From Lumbricus rubellus (Eukaryota > Annelida > Clitellata > Crassiclitellata > Lumbricidae): 64,000 bases of DNA. The notes under the pieces were generated by a model. That model did no database searches. It was not told the origin of the DNA and worked only from the letters and a program-made list of their open reading frames with translations. Shown one piece after another: positions 62,247-64,000 of this stretch. The DNA lies in NCBI GenBank assembly GCA_945859605.1, contig OX243812.1, forward strand, positions 46,637,657 through 46,701,656, read 5' to 3'. Position 1 is the first letter of the stretch; every line of letters starts with the position of its first letter. Made by a program: the position numbers and the translations under genes.

Positions 62247-63248
62247 AGGGTGGCCCAAAAAAAGTGATAACGCCTCGTAGCAAAGGGTCATTTAATATGA
62301 TTGAATCAATATAACGTGTTGTAATTTACTGTCGTATGCTAAGTAGCAATTAAGCTACTCATAAAACATGTTCGATGTGTCCCCCTTGCTTCTCAACAAC
62401 TTTTTGCAAGCGAGAAACACCAACTGATACCATGATACCGCAGCTGAAAAGTTCACGTTCTCGTAATTATGTCTCCTTTCTGGAACTTAATTGTCTTTTC
62501 TTTGATTCAACTGAGTAAATAAGACCATGTCGAGAATTAGCTGGCGTGGCAAAGGTGAAAATCTTGTTGTGTGTAAACCAGATGGTTCGTACACTTCTGT
62601 CATTAGGAAACTGTTCAAGTAGCTGCTGACTGCGTTGCAAACGTTTCAATTTGCAATTTTCGTTGAGCGTCTGCCCGATCACACGCTTGTTCGTTGTTGT
62701 AAATATTGCCTTACAATACGTTGCACCGACGTCTGTGACGTACCCGTGTCTCTTTGAATTTCCCACGGATTTTTGTGACTGTGAGGGTCATCTTCTTAAC
62801 TGCAGATCAGCTCACTCACCCGCTCAATGTTTTGTCGTGTTCTAGCAGACTTTGGCCGACCACTTCCGCGTTTAGGTTCTGTTGTACCGTCATGATAAAT
62901 TTATTTAATAACCCGATTGACACTATAGGCTTTATGTGGAAACTCATTTTTCATTTGCCTTGCACTCCAATGTTTCTCAATTCGCAAATTTTTAATCAGA
63001 ATACGGTCTTTTGTTGTGATTTTTGTCATTCTGGTCAAAATATCTTCAAAACACGCAGAAGTTGACGATTGGCAAATAAAAAATTAAAAATGTCGACCGG
63101 AAGTTGTCGTAATAATGATGTCAAATGACTAAACAGTTAAGTAAGTAAATTAGTGAACTTTTTCAGCTATGATGGATATAGTCTAAACATATTTGAACTA
63201 ATTATAGTACATTATACAACGTGTTATCACTTTTTTTGGGCCACCCTG
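62247..63248 (-). mobile_element. Internally deleted Tc1/mariner element (1002 bp)
   Basis: TA at 62245-62246 and 63249-63250. Perfect 26-bp terminal inverted repeats begin CAGGGTGGCCCAAAAAAAGT. The minus strand encodes, with stops and shifts, MTKITTKDRILIKNLRIEKH, a helix-turn-helix-like WSARQMKNEFPHKAYSVNRV, GRPKSARTRQNIERVSELI, a first catalytic block WFTHNKIFTFATP (where FTDEK is usual), and the C-terminal end VVEKQGGHIEHVL. The centre with the other catalytic acids is gone. It is inactive but may be mobilisable by a full-length relative. Confidence 0.9.
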
Positions 63249-64000
63249 TAAATATATCAATGTGACCTGAGGAACTTTGATGTCCTTCTGAGAACCCACG
63301 GTCCACCACACATATTTGGGCCTGCTACAGCGGGCGTATTACATAATTGGTTGAACAGGACCCACACTTTATGACCCCACGCATGCAATAGAAAAACTTT
63401 CAATACCCGGTAGTTTAGCATCAAAATTTGTTGATTATAATCGTGAAATGAGCAAACAAACTCAGAACAAATTATTTGAAACTACTCACTTTAGTTTTCT
63501 ATGAAAGGCCTATGGCAATTTATGCCCTATAACAATTGATCAAAGTCCATGTAACAAAACTATCGTCCTTACAAGTATGAAAGCAAGTCAGCAATGTGGT
63601 CATGAACAAAGCTAATGACGTAACAATTATACTATTTCTAGAACAAAGAGGTGTCGTCATAATACGGAATTGGCCATTATCTTAGCAACGTAATGCTATA
63701 ATAATATTATAAGCCCTACATACGACGAACTGGCGCAACAAAATTGAATAGCAAGGAGAAACCGTCACAATACGAAATTCATAGAACAAATTGATAATGT
63801 AGCATCATATAATTATCATGTCCAATAAAATTAGTGACGTAATAATTGTGGTTTTAGAATAAAGAGATGTCACAAGAAATTAACGCGTACGTCCATGACA
63901 CAAAGTCAATTTATTTACGTTTTTTATTGCGATTCTGAGGGGTTGGGTCCTACAGCTTTTCTTAACGGGAACAACCTAGGGTCACCACATTTTTAATCCG

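Larger units (their letters stand above)
60534..64000. other. NBN 3' UTR and downstream flank
   Basis: Contains a probable poly(A) signal (ATTAAA 61225-61230), an (ATT)n run near 61253, a SINE (61844-62060, minus) and a Tc1/mariner element (62247-63248). From 63249 to the end is AT-rich sequence in which no gene or repeat was recognised. Short open frames at 60708-60962 and 61413-61628 show no family features. Confidence 0.6.

Overview
The window is intron-rich animal nuclear DNA, AT-rich overall. It carries three protein-coding genes, all on the + strand, whose exons join in phase into near full-length proteins, embedded in many transposable elements. No bacterial, viral or organellar gene was seen. 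Ortholog similarity, exon density and the repeat mix (tRNA-derived SINEs, RTE-like LINEs, hAT-, piggyBac- and Tc1/mariner-like elements) suggest a marine invertebrate (deuterostome or lophotrochozoan); the sequence alone does not fix the phylum.

Gene 1 (326-26838) is CAND1, the cullin exchange factor. 33 exons join into a 1232-residue protein, against 1230 in human. Gene 2 (30817-38554) is a 10-exon, 439-residue type I membrane protein of the histidine acid phosphatase family (ACP2/ACPP-like). All exons are intact, but the catalytic RHG motif reads N-S-G and the HD motif reads D-D, so it looks like a membrane-anchored pseudophosphatase with a YxxM sorting motif in its tail. Gene 3 (42524-60533) is nibrin (NBN/NBS1), the FHA-BRCT subunit of the MRE11-RAD50-NBS1 complex. 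16 exons give 716 residues, with the NFKKF MRE11-binding motif kept and a divergent C-terminus.

The rest is mostly introns and mobile DNA. A 2.4-kb decayed hAT-like element with an 8-bp target duplication lies in CAND1 intron 6. Paired 63-bp TTAA miniature elements, a piggyBac-like TTAA element filled by a TGTA-rich microsatellite, a LINE reverse transcriptase fragment and a 700-bp foldback element with paired YY1-like motifs lie in other CAND1 introns. The CAND1/ACP spacer holds a hAT MITE, a decayed duplicate of CAND1 exon 28 and a LINE end. NBN intron 1 holds a 750-bp GC-rich block bounded by a 12-bp inverted repeat. The last NBN intron holds a 3.5-kb element with hAT-like ends and a perfect 8-bp target duplication; it carries a nested LINE and about 17 copies of an 86-bp tandem repeat, each with a splice-acceptor-like motif. 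A 1-kb internally deleted Tc1/mariner element lies downstream of NBN.

The three genes act in unrelated processes (SCF ubiquitin ligase recycling, lysosomal or endosomal membrane, DNA double-strand break repair) and form no operon-like unit. The most interesting observations are the double loss of catalytic residues in gene 2, the satellite-bearing element in NBN, exon-relic duplications in both CAND1 and NBN, and three GC-AG introns supported by reading phase.
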